NCBI RefSeq assembly: GCF_023278565.1
Contig: NC_064678.1
Location: forward strand, 744,001-808,000
Direction: 5' to 3'
Source: Colletotrichum lupini
Lineage: Eukaryota; Ascomycota; Sordariomycetes; Glomerellales; Glomerellaceae
DNA: 64,000 bases
Shown: piece by piece, positions 1-11,967 of the stretch
How the letters are laid out: each line of letters opens with the position of its first letter
How positions within the stretch are numbered: the stretch's first letter is position 1
Program-made: the position numbers and the translations under genes
The notes under the pieces: model-generated
Databases searched by the model: none
Told to the model about the DNA's origin: nothing
Seen by the model: the letters and a program-made list of their open reading frames with translations, nothing else

Positions 1-1
1 C

Positions 2-1018
2 GCGAAAGACATTACCGATATCGAGACGGGAAACGAGGTGCCTCTCGACTACCTATTGGACCGCGAGGCATTTATAACACGCCTGACAGAGGGGTGTCCG
101 GGGATGATCGTGTACGAAAAGGCGACGGACTTTCCCTTCTACGAACACCGTTTAGGGGAGCCTTTGTCTCTGGTGGGAGACCATTTCGAGCCAGACCATC
201 CACGGGAGGGGCTGAGACATCCGCGAAAATGGCGATACTTCTTCGACAACTGGCTCGAAGAGCAGGGAGTTCGAGAACATATGGGTCCAGAAGCTCCAGT
301 ACACATCAAGATGGAGCAGTCCTTCCTCGAGTATCCCGTGCGCGACGACGGTGACGCCTTCGTACACGAGTTCGGCAAAATCCTGTCCTTCAGGAATGAC
401 ACTCGCGCTCTTGCGGCAAAGACTCTCTACCTGCTCAAGGAGAAATTCGCGCTTCCTTTCGATCCGAGAAAAGCCATCAACCCCAATGCTTATTTTGGGG
501 CGCATCTACGACTGGAGAAGGATGCCACTTCTGCCTGGGGGCCTGACGAGTGGCGGTTCTCGCGGATGGATGACCAATTCGAAGAACAATTCCGTTATCT
601 CGAGCGCACGGGGTTGAACGTTGTCTACGTGGCATCTGGAAACCAGACTGTGGTCGACATTTTTGCGGAAAGGCTCAACAAGTATCTCTCAATAGAGACT
701 GGTACACCAAGGAGGAATATTACGGTGGTGACCAAAAACGACCTGCTTCTCGGGGCCGATCGCGAGCAACTTGATGCCCTTACATTTGACCAGCATGCCC
801 TAGTGGATTTTCTGGTCATGTTCAGAGCGAGCGCATTCATGGGCGTCGCTCATTCCAGTTTCCCGTGGACCATTGCCCTGCGGCGGCACGAGCTGAGTAA
901 ATATTCGAAATTCGGCAACGAAGGCTCAGATCTACTGAGAGACGAGTACAGCATCATTATGGGCATGGAGGCCGACTACCCATATGTCGACCCCTTTGTT
1001 TATGGCCTGTGGCCATAA
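2..1018 (+). CDS. O-fucosyltransferase-like protein, 5' end outside window
   Basis: The frame is open from the first bases of the window to the TAA stop, and the first in-frame ATG lies far inside conserved-looking sequence. The gene must therefore begin upstream; the GTG at 38 is not a credible fungal start. About 338 codons are visible. The motif AHLRLEKDA near the middle resembles the conserved HxRxE/D strand of the GDP-fucose protein O-fucosyltransferase fold. The surrounding layout (VPLDYLLDRE near the start, VVYVASGNQ, then a late HSSFPWTIALRR segment) is that of the fungal O-fucosyltransferase-like family. No membrane segment is visible in this part. Substrate and acceptor cannot be told from sequence. 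It converges with the NRPS, with about 225 bp between the stops, and need not belong to the cluster. The family call is from memory of the motif layout. Confidence 0.65.
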   Translation, partial: AKDITDIETGNEVPLDYLLDREAFITRLTEGCPGMIVYEKATDFPFYEHRLGEPLSLVGDHFEPDHPREGLRHPRKWRYFFDNWLEEQGVREHMGPEAPVHIKMEQSFLEYPVRDDGDAFVHEFGKILSFRNDTRALAAKTLYLLKEKFALPFDPRKAINPNAYFGAHLRLEKDATSAWGPDEWRFSRMDDQFEEQFRYLERTGLNVVYVASGNQTVVDIFAERLNKYLSIETGTPRRNITVVTKNDLLLGADREQLDALTFDQHALVDFLVMFRASAFMGVAHSSFPWTIALRRHELSKYSKFGNEGSDLLRDEYSIIMGMEADYPYVDPFVYGLWP

Positions 1019-1243
1019 GGCCATTTCGGCTTCCCGGAAAGAATTGGGACAGCGACATCGTATGGATGGATAATGAAAGCATAGATACCAGCATGTGTAT
1101 AAGTTTTGACAGGCATCAAAATACATGTAGAAAGACTCTAGCATTATCAAAGTAGAAAAGCAAAAGCAAGAGCACGTCTAATACCACAAAACGAAATTCA
1201 ACTCCGAGTTCCAAGTTCCCTGCAACGTGGTTGGCGAATCGCA

Positions 1244-4200
1244 CTAGGAAGTGAGCCTTATTTTGATGTCGCCCACCGTCTGGCTGTGCTGATCAATCAA
1301 CAGATCAAGTAGCCGTCGATATGTCTGCGTCAAGGTCTTCATGGTAGTCTCAGAAAACAGGGACTCGTAATAGGCAAGCGTAGCGTCAAGTCGGGATGGT
1401 CCTTCGTTGAATGCCAGTACCAGGAGTTGCTGCCAATTTGCCGGATTAGTTCATGCACTCTTGTTCAAGAGCATGGCTTTTGACTTGCCTCGTGGGGATC
1501 CTGCTTCCAGATTGATCGGAACCCAATCTCGATATCATCATCCGAGTACTTGACCTTTCGGTGGTTGACTAGCGTATTGAAAAGTCCAGTACCTTCGCAC
1601 CCTAGCTGACGCTCGACTTCGGTCAAGTCAAAGGTCTTGTGGTTCAGGCTGCGGATGTTCTCATCTTGGAAGGCCTGCAGGGCCTGAATAATCATCGTCG
1701 AATCGTCAAAGCTAGCACAGGCTATCATCATTGATAGCATTGGTCCGACAACCTCATCCGCGTGCGGCAAGTTAATATCTCGATCAGAGACTAGATGCCC
1801 AAAACAAACGGTAGAATGACCAGTGTAAACATGGAGGAGCATAGCCCATGCGAATTGAAGAACGTTCGAAAGAGTCACCCCGACCTCGCAGAGAAACTGC
1901 TTCATCTCGACTGTGATATCAACTACGAAGTTGATGGAACCCATGGTATGAGGGTCTGGGCCGCTTCTCACCATAGTCTCGATTGGGACCATGTATGGCT
2001 TTACGCCCTGTAGCTTGTCGATCCAGTATTCACTGCTTGCGTGGACATCTCGCTGAGAGTTGATGTGCTCGATGTAATCATGAAAACCCGTCAGAGGCTT
2101 TGCCCCTGGGCTCTGACCACAATAGAGCGTGACAAAGTCGCAGAAGACGTGTGCTAAGCTCACATGATCAATCAAGATGTGTCCCATGACGAAGTGGACG
2201 AATATCTCTCCATAAGAACTAACAAAAAGGCGCACCGAAACTGGAGGTGAGTCGTCCTTGAATAAATTCGAGCGAACGGTGTCGAGATGGAGCCCAGCTC
2301 CTTTCGTGGCTTCTTCCACTGAGCTGACTTTTAGGACGGCGATGTCAGCCTTGTGCTCTTTGAGCACCCTCTGGAAGATAGCTCCCGAGGCAAGGTCGCG
2401 GATAAAGACAGTCCTCAGTATCGCATGCCGAATGATGGTTTGTTGCCACGCCCCCAGAAGCGCGCCGGTGTCGACAGACGGAGAACCTTGAATGGCATTC
2501 AACAAAACAAGACTGTTGAATAAGTATGGTCTCTGAGGCTTGCTAAGGAACGCTTGATACATCCTGTTCTGGAACGGCGAGCAGGGTGACACGGTCTCGA
2601 CATTGTCGTGAGCTAGGACAGAGTGCGGTACAGGGGCAGAATTGCTTGTTACCCTAGGCAGGGCGTGGTCCATTTCGGGCCTGGTGGCTCGCTTCGTAAC
2701 TTTGCATGCCAAAAGCCTGATTGTTGGGTTCGCGAGAACATCCTGTGTTGTCACCTCGAAGCCAACTGCTTTGCAGAGTCTCATTGCTTGCATCGCTAGA
2801 AGATAAAACAACATCAGCCACTTGCCAATGATTCAGAGAAGCGATTGGATTCTCTGCAGATACTCACCGTAGATAGAATCTCCTCCAAGTCTGAAGAACG
2901 ACTGCTCAAGGCCAATTCGATCTGGAAATGGAAAGTCAGGTGTGTCTCACGTTGCCGATTGCCGGTTGAGGAGCTTCTTCACTTACGAGGTTCAAGCCCA
3001 AGGATTTCCGCCCATATGTCCCTCAAAGTTTCTTCCGTGGAAGAGCCACTTTTATGATCTGAGTCACCATCTTGATGAAGATCAAGTGCGGCCGAAAGGG
3101 TTCGATGGTCAATCTGTCCTACCCAGCTCATGACTCGTTGCCGATCTAGCTTGAGTGATAGCTGGACTGGGAGGCTCTTGACAATGAGCCATGTTTCCGG
3201 GATCATGTACTGAGGCAACTCCCTCTCAAGCGCCGAAGTCATTGTATTCAGCGCATCTGTCAGCTTCTGGCGCATCTCCTGACTGAGATTCTCTTTTTCG
3301 ACGATGGCAATGTCCTGGTTGTAAGCGCGTGTTTCGAGATCCGATGATAAAGCTGTCAGGCTCACGACAGCCACAAGGCGTTCTTTGAGTTTACCCAATT
3401 CCGGCACCAGGACCATACTGTGCACAATGATTCCAGAGAGATTGTTGAGATGATATTGAATTTCTCCAAGCTCAACTCGCTGGCCACGAATTTTGACTTG
3501 CGAGTGATCTTTCCTGCGTTGGATGAAGAGGCTTCCATCTTCGGCATACCTCACCAAATCACCCGTCTTATACAATCTTCGAGTGCCTCTATTACCTTTT
3601 AGTGAGAATCTCTTGTTAGATGCCCATGCAGGAGGCTCAATAAACGCGGTCGCGGTTTTGGTCTCGTCGTTGAGGTAGCCTTTGCCCACAATGGGCCCGT
3701 CAAGAAGTAGTTCGCCAACAGCCCCAACGGGCATCAAGATGTGGTGGTTCTCCGGATGTACAACCCAAGCGCGACACCCAACCGGCCAACCGATGTTCGT
3801 AGCGACTGTGTCTACCTTGAACGGAGCTCCAATGGTGCTGGTCACCGAGCACTCCGTCGGCCCGTAGCTAGGCCTCATGTGGATCTTCCCAGCCCAACGA
3901 GCCACAAGATCCTGGCCCATCGGCTCCGCATGGACGGTGATGAACTTGACGGATTCCAAATCATCGGGATCAAGAGTACGGAGGAAAGATGGCGTGAAAG
4001 CAGCCCAATTCACCCACTTACGCGCGACAAATCCGGGGATGTCGGACATGCGCTCTTCCTCGGACGGAATGCAGATGCAACCACCCGCGGCAAGAACGGT
4101 GAAAATCTCTTCGAGAGAGGCGTCGAAACAGAAGTTTGTGAACTGTAAGACGCGGGACTCGGGCTTGATTTGCAGCCAGGAGGTGTTGTATGCCACGGCT

Positions 4201-7200
4201 GAGCAAAATGACTTGTGCTGGATCACCACTCCCTTTGGTGTGCCTGTTGTTCCTGAGGTGAAGATGACGTAAAGTGTGTTGAGAGGAGTAACAGAATGGG
4301 TAAGCGAAATCGCAAAGTTTGAAGAATTCTCCATGGAAGTCTTGTCGACGACAACAAGTGTTTCCACGAGACTTGTCAGCTTGTTGTATTGTTCTGACGA
4401 AGACAGCCCAATCCTGGCCCCAGTCTGCTCGACCACAGACTTATTCCTCTTAGCAGCACCATTTGGATCAATGTGTACGAATGCCGCCCCGGACTTTGCC
4501 ACCGCAAGCATTGACACCACTGCCCACAATGACTTTTCGAAACAAAGAACGACGATATCTTCTGGCACAACTCCCATAGCCTGGAGTCGCGACGCGAGAT
4601 TAGTGGATAGGGAGTCCACTTCGGCGTAGGACAAATCGCCGTCCCAGGCACAGATGGCTGGCCTCGAGGGTTGTCTGTTGACTGTCTCTGAGATCATGTC
4701 GTGGACACAACGCCCATTGATCTCGAGCTGAGATGAGTTCCATTCCTGCATCTGCTTCTCATCCAGTGCGCTGGTGAGGCATATCTTCGAGATCTGAGCC
4801 TCTGGGTCGTCGATTATAGCTTGCACGGCGTTCAAGTAGACAGCTAGAATGCGCTCCGCTTGAAGTTCAGACATGAAGTATGTTGCAGTCTCAATGGACA
4901 CATGAAACTGCCCTGGATCTTCGGTGATACACAAGGCGATGTCGAACTATTCAAGGCGAGTTAGCATTCTCTTGGTTCATGATGCCACAACTGCAGAAAA
5001 TTGAGACTGGAGACAGCGAATTACCTCGCTTGTGTCATGCACAAATAGTAGCTCCGATTTGATCCTCTCCGATTCTGGCGTTGCGGTCGTCTTTTGGAAG
5101 TTGAAAATCGTGTTGAATAAGGCATCTCCACTGCGTCGGGCTGCATGTTGGATCCGGGCCAAAGAAACTGCCTGTTTGGTGAGATGATCAATATTATCCT
5201 CTTGCAATCTAGTCAAGATCTTCGAGATCGTCGTCCTCGGACTTAGTTGTACTCTGACGGGCACGACATTGGCCATCGGGCCCACGATCTCTGACGCCCC
5301 CTGAATCGGGATGTCTCTACCGTGGCCGAGGAGACCAAAGACTACGTCGTCTGAGTTTAAATATGTGGACAAAACCATTGACCACGCGGCCTGGAATATG
5401 ATGGAAATTGTGAGATCTAACTTTCGACATGCTGAGCTTAAATCGCGCTTGGGGAAAGTGGAAGATGTGCGGGTAAACTCGAGAGTTTGAGCTGATGACG
5501 ATCGATGTTGACGTAGTACTGGAAACAGACATGACGGTGCCCCATCCAAGTAGCGGCACCAATATTGTGCGATCTCATAGGTATCTTGCTTCTCGACATA
5601 GTCGATGTAATTGGAATACGGGTAGGTCTCGTGTTGCGGGCAATTGTTCAAAATAGCCAGGAAATTTCGAATCAAGAGGCGAGAAGTCGTTCCGTCAGTG
5701 ATGATATGCTTTTTGTCCAAAAGACAGTATACAGAATCGTCATCTGCGGTGTACAACTGAAGCTCATGGAGTATCTTGCCGCTCAAAGGTTTAGTTGCGA
5801 CCGAGGAAGACTGCTCCGCCCACAGGGTTGGCAAATCGCTCTCGCTCCGAAGCCTGTGGACCTGAATTTCGATGTCGACAGCCTTCAACACGAGCTGAAG
5901 AAACCTCCCAAACGCATCTTCAATGAAGACAGTTCTCAATATTTGATGCGTCGCAATAATTTGCTTCCAGGCTGCTATGAGGTCATTAGGATTGAGTGGC
6001 ATTGACCCAGACAGCTTGAAAAGGAAGTGCTGGCTGTACTGATTGCTTGTACCCTTCAGCTGCGACAGTATGAGGCTAACTTGAATTGGAGAGCAAGGAA
6101 GGACTGATTCTATCTCGGTACGCGTGATGCCGAGACGGGATTGAGCGAGATTGAGGACGGCGTTGAGGTCCTTGCGTTGAAGTCCAACTGAGGTAACCAG
6201 AGGCTCCGAAGGGGATGGAGGCAAGCGCTGGTGTTCGTCCGCGAGGCCGCTAGCAAATGTCCTCAGACTTTGTTCAAATTGATGGAGCCAACCTACCAAT
6301 AGATCTTGGTGGTGCATCCGAGAGTTCCACTCAACCTGCAGAGACAGCTGATTATCTTTGATGGATGCCAAGATTGAAATCAGGGCATATCTCGATGACC
6401 CTGCACGTTGCTGGTTTCTGAGGCCCGAGATCCTCTCCTGGATCTCGTCGCTACATCTCTTGAACAAAGAGCCGTCTTTCTCGAATTGCTGGAAAACCCC
6501 GAGATAGTTGAGAGTTACCTCCATGGGATGATGGTGCTCGAACGCCTCCTTGCCAGCTGTGCTCAGGAAACGTGATGCGAAGTAGGCTAAGCCATTGAGT
6601 GAAACATTGTTACGGAACTCGCTGACATCGTTGAGAATGTTGCCGTGGCCGTTTGCGATGATGGGAGAGAAAGTTGTGAACCAGCCAACAGTGGTAGACG
6701 GGTCCACCTCAGGGACGAAGATTTCTCGTCCATGACGCTCAATGAACAAACCAGGGGAGCGATCGAAAATCTCAACAAACGAGTCAATAACAGAGGCCAA
6801 CAACAAATCATGAGCTCCCCGTGCAGGCACTCCCTGCGCTGAAACCAGTTGTTCAGAGATATATGAGTCGAGAGTGATGGTATGAGAAACACAGTCCCCG
6901 AAACAGTTCCTCTCATCTGCCATGCCCCAGAATGACAAATCAGTGGCAAGTGCATGAGCCGACGGAGGCAAAACGCTGTGTGGTAGTAAGTTCGATGAGA
7001 AGCGATGTTGCTCTAATGTCCAATGTTGGAATGATGTTGCTTCGTCTGCGATCGGCGTCTCGAAGAGGAGGTATGACTCCAACTCGCGCAAGAGTATCCG
7101 CCACGACACTGCATCTACGACAAGGTGATGGATTGTCATAGATAGGAGGGTCCGACCCTGAGACTCAAATAAGTCCACGGCCACGAGAGGACCGTTGGAG

Positions 7201-7766
7201 AGATGGATTGACCTCTTGGCCTCGCTGATGCACTCGACAACGTAGTTGAGCTGTTTCCGACTGTGGAACCTTATGCGACAGTAGTCAACGACGCTAATGG
7301 CAGATCCAACAGGTAGATATTGCGTCCATTCGCCATCGCGACACTTGAACTGCGCGCAGAGCATTGGATGAGCCTTGAAGAGGGATTCCAGGGCCGCCAG
7401 CAGTTCTTGCTGGTCTACGGCCTGGGTGACTTCAACGACCATGGTCTGCTGATCAAGATTGTCTCCCTTGGGCGACGTATGGAAGTGAAGTTTCTGAATG
7501 GGAGAAAGGACAAAAGCTTGCGGTCCTGCTGGATCCATAGACGTGGTAATCTGAGCTTGAACTGGCGAGGCAGCTGCTCCAATTGATATGGCTAGGCGCT
7601 CAATTGACCGGTACCGAAGGATATCTGCAGCCGATATGTTCATCCCAGTCTGTCTCGCCATACTGCTAATGGTCATGGCCGAGATGGAATCTCCACCTGG
7701 ATTGTTTGGTGAGCCTCGTGAGAAACGCGCGATATTGATACTGACAAACTCACCGAGGTGGTAAAA
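1244..7766 (-). CDS. NRPS C-terminal part: end of T2, E, C, A, T, terminal C
   Basis: The frame resumes at the other side of the insertion and enters HLGGDSISAM, the second carrier motif, across a 57-bp intron (7697-7753). An epimerisation domain follows, with VLSPIQKLHF, IHHLVVDAVSWRIL and VGWFTTFSPI, so the first activated residue should be turned to the D-form. Next is a condensation domain (VLPCSPIQVSLI; KHIITDG), then an adenylation domain (YVIFTSGTTGTPKG, YGPTECS, LYKTGDLVRY, GQRVELGEI). The third carrier domain is spread over three exons (RLGGDSIYAM). The terminal condensation-like domain (VSPCSPFQNRMY; GHILIDHVS) ends after a final 59-bp GC-AG intron. Without the upstream half it has no start codon or promoter of its own, so expression is doubtful. 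Confidence 0.88.
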
Positions 7767-8110
7767 TGTCACGAGATATGGATGTGGTTAATGCTGCCCA
7801 CATTAAGTAGGCCCGCTTTTTATAACAGTTATAAGCCCAGCTCCTATCCGCTATTACTATAATAGTTAAGTACCGCATTATTTATAAGTTATATATTTAA
7901 AAAGCGAGAAGCGGCCGTTCGAGTCTTTATATAAGTAGAGGTTTTTTTAATTAGTTTATTACTTATAGGGCTAAGGCTATTATTTATAAAGCTAAGGCGT
8001 AATATAAATATTTATTATATAAATAACGGCTCTAGGTATCTGGGGGGTATATTATGAGATATAGATATAGTTAATACTACTTATATTAAGTAGGCCCGCT
8101 TTTTATAATA
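7767..8110 (+). repeat. 344-bp unit 1 of the dimeric element
   Basis: 61-bp repeat, 222-bp core, 61-bp repeat. The core holds GCGGCCGTTCGAGTCT around 7911-7926, which resembles a tRNA/Pol III B box. It is followed about 20 bp later by a run of seven T (from about 7945), a possible Pol III terminator. About 55 bp upstream is TAGTTAAGTACC, weakly like an A box. I could not fold a convincing tRNA, so the Pol III reading is tentative. Confidence 0.75.
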
Positions 8111-8454
8111 TATTACGAGATATGGATATAGTTAATACTACCCACATTGAGTGGGCCCGCTTTTTATAATAGTTATAAGCCTAGCTCCTATCCGCTATTA
8201 TTATAATAGTTAAGTACCATATTATTTATAAGTCGTATACTTAAAAAGTGAGAGGCGGCCGTTCAAGTCTCTATATAAATAAAGGTTTTTTTAACTAGTC
8301 TATTATTTATAGGGCTAAGGCTATTATTTATAAGGCTAAGGCGTAGTATAGACGCTTATTATATAAATAATAGCTCTAGGCATCTAGGGGGTATATTACG
8401 AGATATAGATGTGGTTAATGCTGCCCACATTGAGTGGGCCCGCTTTTTGTGACA
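8111..8454 (+). repeat. 344-bp unit 2 of the dimeric element
   Basis: Same layout and the same length as unit 1, directly abutting it with no spacer. The B-box-like stretch reads GCGGCCGTTCAAGTCT here and is again followed by a T7 run. Differences from unit 1 are mainly transitions. The last repeat ends GTGACA at 8454, whereas the inner repeats end TATAATA. Confidence 0.75.
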
Positions 8455-11400
8455 TAAAATGAGGTGTTCCAGCGAATTTCGTCCTCGCTGACATTCAGAG
8501 CCTCACTCCAGATGCTCCTTAACCTCGTCTCAAGCTCCGTACCATCTCTTTTAGTGCTGTCGTCGTCCATACGTGGCAACAAGCCGGCGAACTCATCTGG
8601 AGTAAGTCTTTCAAGATACTGAATCACCCCCTTTCGATCGAGTTTCCCCGAAGAATTCCTTGGCAGGGATTCTAGAATGAACCATAGCTCTGGGTTCATA
8701 TAGGGCGGTAGCTTGTCAAGAAGAAACCCTCTCATGCAGTTGATATGCTCAAGCCAAGGTGCGTTCAGGATCTTGATAGGTGATGCAGACATGCTTGAGG
8801 GCGGCGCTACAATTGAGCCATTGAGCATGACGACGGCCACCAATCTCTTCGCACAAGGCCCAGACTTCGGAACAACGGCGAGACAATGCTGCACTCTGGG
8901 CTCAAGGATCAACTGTCGCTCAATTTCTCCCAGTTCAATTCTCTGACCCCTGAGCTTGACCTGCCCATCTCTTCGCCCGACAAAATGAAGTTGACCAGCA
9001 GAGTCGTATTTGACTAGATCGCCGGTCTTGTAAAGTCTTCTACCAAGTGCCCAATCAAGGCCCTCAACGAACGAGGTTGATGTTTGTGCAGGATCGCCCA
9101 GGTAACCCCTTGCAAGAATTGGACCTTCCACCAGGAGCTCACCTACTGCACCGATAGCTTGAAGGATGCTTGAGTCATTAGGCCTAGCAACATATGCTGC
9201 GCACCCGGGAACGGCGAACCCAATGGCAGTAGGGCTGATGTCTTTTGTGAATGGCGGACTGATTGTGCTAGTCACGCTGCACTCCGATGGGCCGTAAACC
9301 TGGATGAGTTCTGTGTGTGGTCGACAGGCCCAGCTCTGAATGTTCTTCGCAGTCATTGCCTCTCCACCAAGAACCATGGTTCTCATCGTCGGTAGTGTAA
9401 CCGGCGTGAACATCTCGGCGAATGAAGGCGTGAGATGTGCCCAATTTGCCCCTGACGCTGATGCAAACCTGGCTAAGTCTGGGCAGCTCAACCGGTCGTT
9501 CTCACGTGGAACACAAAGACAGGCACCGACGGCGAAAGTTGTCAGATGATCTTCCATACTCGTGTCAAACCCATAGGAAGCAAACTGAAGGACTCTCGAA
9601 GTGGAATTGATGTGTATTCCATCGCTATGAGCTTGAGCCGCATATGCATATGCTCGATGTTCCACAACGACCCCCTTTGGCTTGCCCGTAGAACCGGAGG
9701 TGAAGATGACGTAGGCTGGACTGTCGGGAGAAATAGATGGTAGCGGAATAGTGTGGTCTTTCTTCGGAGTGGCCTGGTCTAGATCCAATTGAAGGACCTG
9801 ACCGACCAAATGCTTGATTGATGGCGCTTGTTGCTTCGAGCAGATGGCAAGTCCAGTTTCTGTGGAGATTGCCAACTGCTGCAGGATCTCCTGTCGCCGA
9901 TTTTCGGGATTCGAGATGTCAACAGGCGCGAAGGCATTACCACTCTTCAAGACGCCGAGAAGGGCGACGGAATACCATTTTGACTTCTCGAAGCAAAGCG
10001 CGATAAAAGCTCCAGGTCCAATACCCCGCTGCAAAATCTCTTGAGCGACAATGGAAGCAGCTTCATTGAGCTCTTTATAGGTCATGTGTCCATCCCACGC
10101 GTGGACTGCCTGCGCATCAGGCTGAAGCCGCACTTGATTCTCGATCAGGCGATGAATGCAGGTCAATCGAGGACCAGGCAGCGGAGCATGCATACGTGAG
10201 TTCCACGTTGCGACTTGCTGCATGTCCCACCTGCTAATCGCGGTTGTTGTAGCGATGGTAGCTTGCCCATCGTCCATGTCAATCAACCTTGATAAGACGC
10301 TTGAAAACGTATGCGATACGTTGCTTGCCATTGCCGACGATAACGTGGCGGTCGAATAAGCGAGTCGCACTTGAATCTCCGAGTCCGAGTAGACAACCTT
10401 TAGCACAATATCGAAATCGGAGGCATTATGGGACGAGAGTAGCCTGAAAAACGTGCTGCCGGTGGCGTGGGACATGGAAGGCGAGTAATACGAGGTTACG
10501 ATGGTGTTGAATAGCTTGGTTTCGTTGGTTCCGAGTATCCGCTGCACCTTGCCAATAGAGAAGCATTGGTGTGGTAGCGCGTTTAAAAAGTCTTCTCTGA
10601 TAGTATGGAGAAGACCTTGGAGCGACATGTTGTCGATTCCGCCGACGCGGCAGACTAGCAAGTTCATCATCGGCCCAACGATTTGAGATACTCCAGGAAT
10701 CGGTAGACTTCGCCCGGAAGAGAGGTAACCGAAGCAGATATCCGGGTCGCCCGTATAAGCGTGAAGAACAAGAGCCCAGACAGCTTGCAGCACATTCGAT
10801 ATGGTCACATTATGCTTTTGGCAGAAGACGCGAATGTCGTCTAGACCAACAGCAAGAGGCATCTCCGAGACGTGGAAAGAACCGGCACCGCCTGCTTGGT
10901 TGTCGTTCATAACAGGGAAAGAACATGGCTCTGTCCCGTCCAGATAGTCAACCCAGTAGTCGAGCGCGCCGTCTTCATCCGTCTGGGTCTGTAAGTAGTC
11001 GATGTATCTCTCGTATCCAGGTGCTTGGCTAAGAAGCCGAGAGCCTTGCAACCCTTTGACCAACTCACCTACGATTATCATCAAGGAGCTACCGTCAACG
11101 GTCAAATGGTTTAAGTCCATCTGAAATAAAACTCGACCTGGATTTTGGATATCGACGTAAGCGATGATTTGGTGCTGATGTCTCTCTTCATCTGCATTGA
11201 CTGTCCCAAGATCCCCGTTTGCGAATTGACGTCGTATCTCCTCCAGATCCTTCACATGGTTGATGACCAAAGGTTCCGGTTTAGACTTGAGAACAACTGC
11301 ATCTAAGAGACGGCCAGATGTGGTATCCGAGGTTTCGACGTAGACAGTTCGGAGAGTTTGGTGACGGTGAATAATGTCGTTCCAACAGGTTTGGAAGTGA

Positions 11401-11967
11401 TCCAGATCAAACTCAGCCTCAGTCTCAAAGAGCCCAAGCGTCCGGTACAGTCGCTTAGAGACCATCTTCTGACCAATATACATGCTCTCTTGCATTGGGC
11501 TGCAAGGATAAACGTCTTCGACAGCATCATCGCTCACGTTGTGTTTCTCTCGCAACTCGTGAAAAATCCTGGCAAAATCATAGTCGGGAGGCATCTGCGG
11601 GAATATACCATCTCCCTGCCTCAGTTGTTCGGTCGAAGAACACCCTGCTTGATTGCTGAAAGCTAGCGAGGCGACTTCTTTCAGGGACCTGTGGAGTAGA
11701 TCTTGGAACCGGACGCCCAGGCCTTGCTCAGCGCATTTTTGGTACAGGTGAACTGCTTTGAACGAGTCTCCTAGAAAAGGATGAGCACCTCCATGAGGAT
11801 AGAATTGAGAAAATCTTGCGGGGCTCACCTCCAAGGGTAACAAATGAAGACGTATCTTCAATATTTTCAACCGGAATCGTCAAAATGTTGGAAATAAAAG
11901 TTCTGAGCTGACTGAAGACGACTTGCGTCGTGCCTTCCGGAACGGCGGTGGCAGCCATGACGGGCAA
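8455..11967 (-). CDS. NRPS N-terminal part: T-C-A and first half of T2
   Basis: Start ATG is at 11967 (a second in-frame ATG lies at 11958). A carrier domain is completed across a 58-bp intron and reads LGGDSFKAVHLY around the phosphopantetheine serine. A condensation domain follows (VYPCSPMQESMY; NHLTVDG in place of HHxxxDG). The adenylation domain has YVIFTSGSTGKPKG, YGPSECS, KTGDLVKYD and a GQRIELGEIE tail, so it should activate an amino acid as the aminoacyl adenylate. I cannot predict the residue reliably; the A4 region reads FDTSMED. The second carrier domain starts (RLRSIWSEALNV) and stops at WNTSFY, where the inserted element begins. Beyond that the frame reads a dozen element-derived codons and terminates. 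Its next module is the adjacent fragment at 1244-7766. Confidence 0.88.

Larger units (their letters stand above)
7767..8454 (+). mobile_element. 688-bp short terminal-repeat element, exact head-to-tail dimer
   Basis: The element starts TGTCAC and ends GTGACA. It is flanked on both sides by TAAAA (7762-7766 and 8455-8459), a 5-bp target duplication. Removing the element plus one TAAAA restores the NRPS codons for TSFYHLGG exactly, which fixes both borders. Inside are four copies of a 61-bp sequence, at 7767-7827, 8050-8110, 8111-8171 and 8394-8454. They enclose two copies of a 222-bp internal segment. The element is therefore two 344-bp units in tandem, each with 61-bp terminal direct repeats starting TG and ending in A (CA at the outer end). 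The size, TG...CA ends and 5-bp duplication resemble a tiny non-coding LTR (TRIM/SMART-like) element. Copies differ mostly by C-to-T and G-to-A changes, as RIP would cause. It encodes no protein. Confidence 0.85.
1244..11967 (-). pseudogene. Two-module NRPS (T-C-A-T-E-C-A-T-C) split by a transposable element
   Basis: This is the whole locus of a non-ribosomal peptide synthetase read on the minus strand. I place six introns: 11771-11828, 7697-7753, 4947-5024, 2922-2986, 2796-2867 and 1430-1488 (the last is a GC-AG intron). The stop is TAG at 1244-1246. Removing the introns and the 688-bp insertion plus one copy of its 5-bp target duplication leaves 9642 nt, exactly 3214 codons including the stop. 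The gene was thus a complete 3213-residue enzyme before insertion. There is no terminal thioesterase. The last domain is a condensation-like domain with GHILIDHVS, close to the SHxxxDxxS signature of fungal terminal C (C_T) domains that release by cyclisation. The leading T-C pair without its own A domain is unusual. As it stands, translation ends inside the insertion, so no full enzyme can be made. Confidence 0.9.

Noticed and set aside
38..1018. Complete gene starting at 38
   Set aside because: The codon at 38 is GTG, and the frame is open to the window edge, so the gene is cut by the window.
7911..7952. Functional tRNA gene inside the 344-bp element
   Set aside because: Only a B-box-like motif and a T run are present; I could not form an acceptor and T-arm pairing, so it is mentioned only as a possible Pol III remnant.
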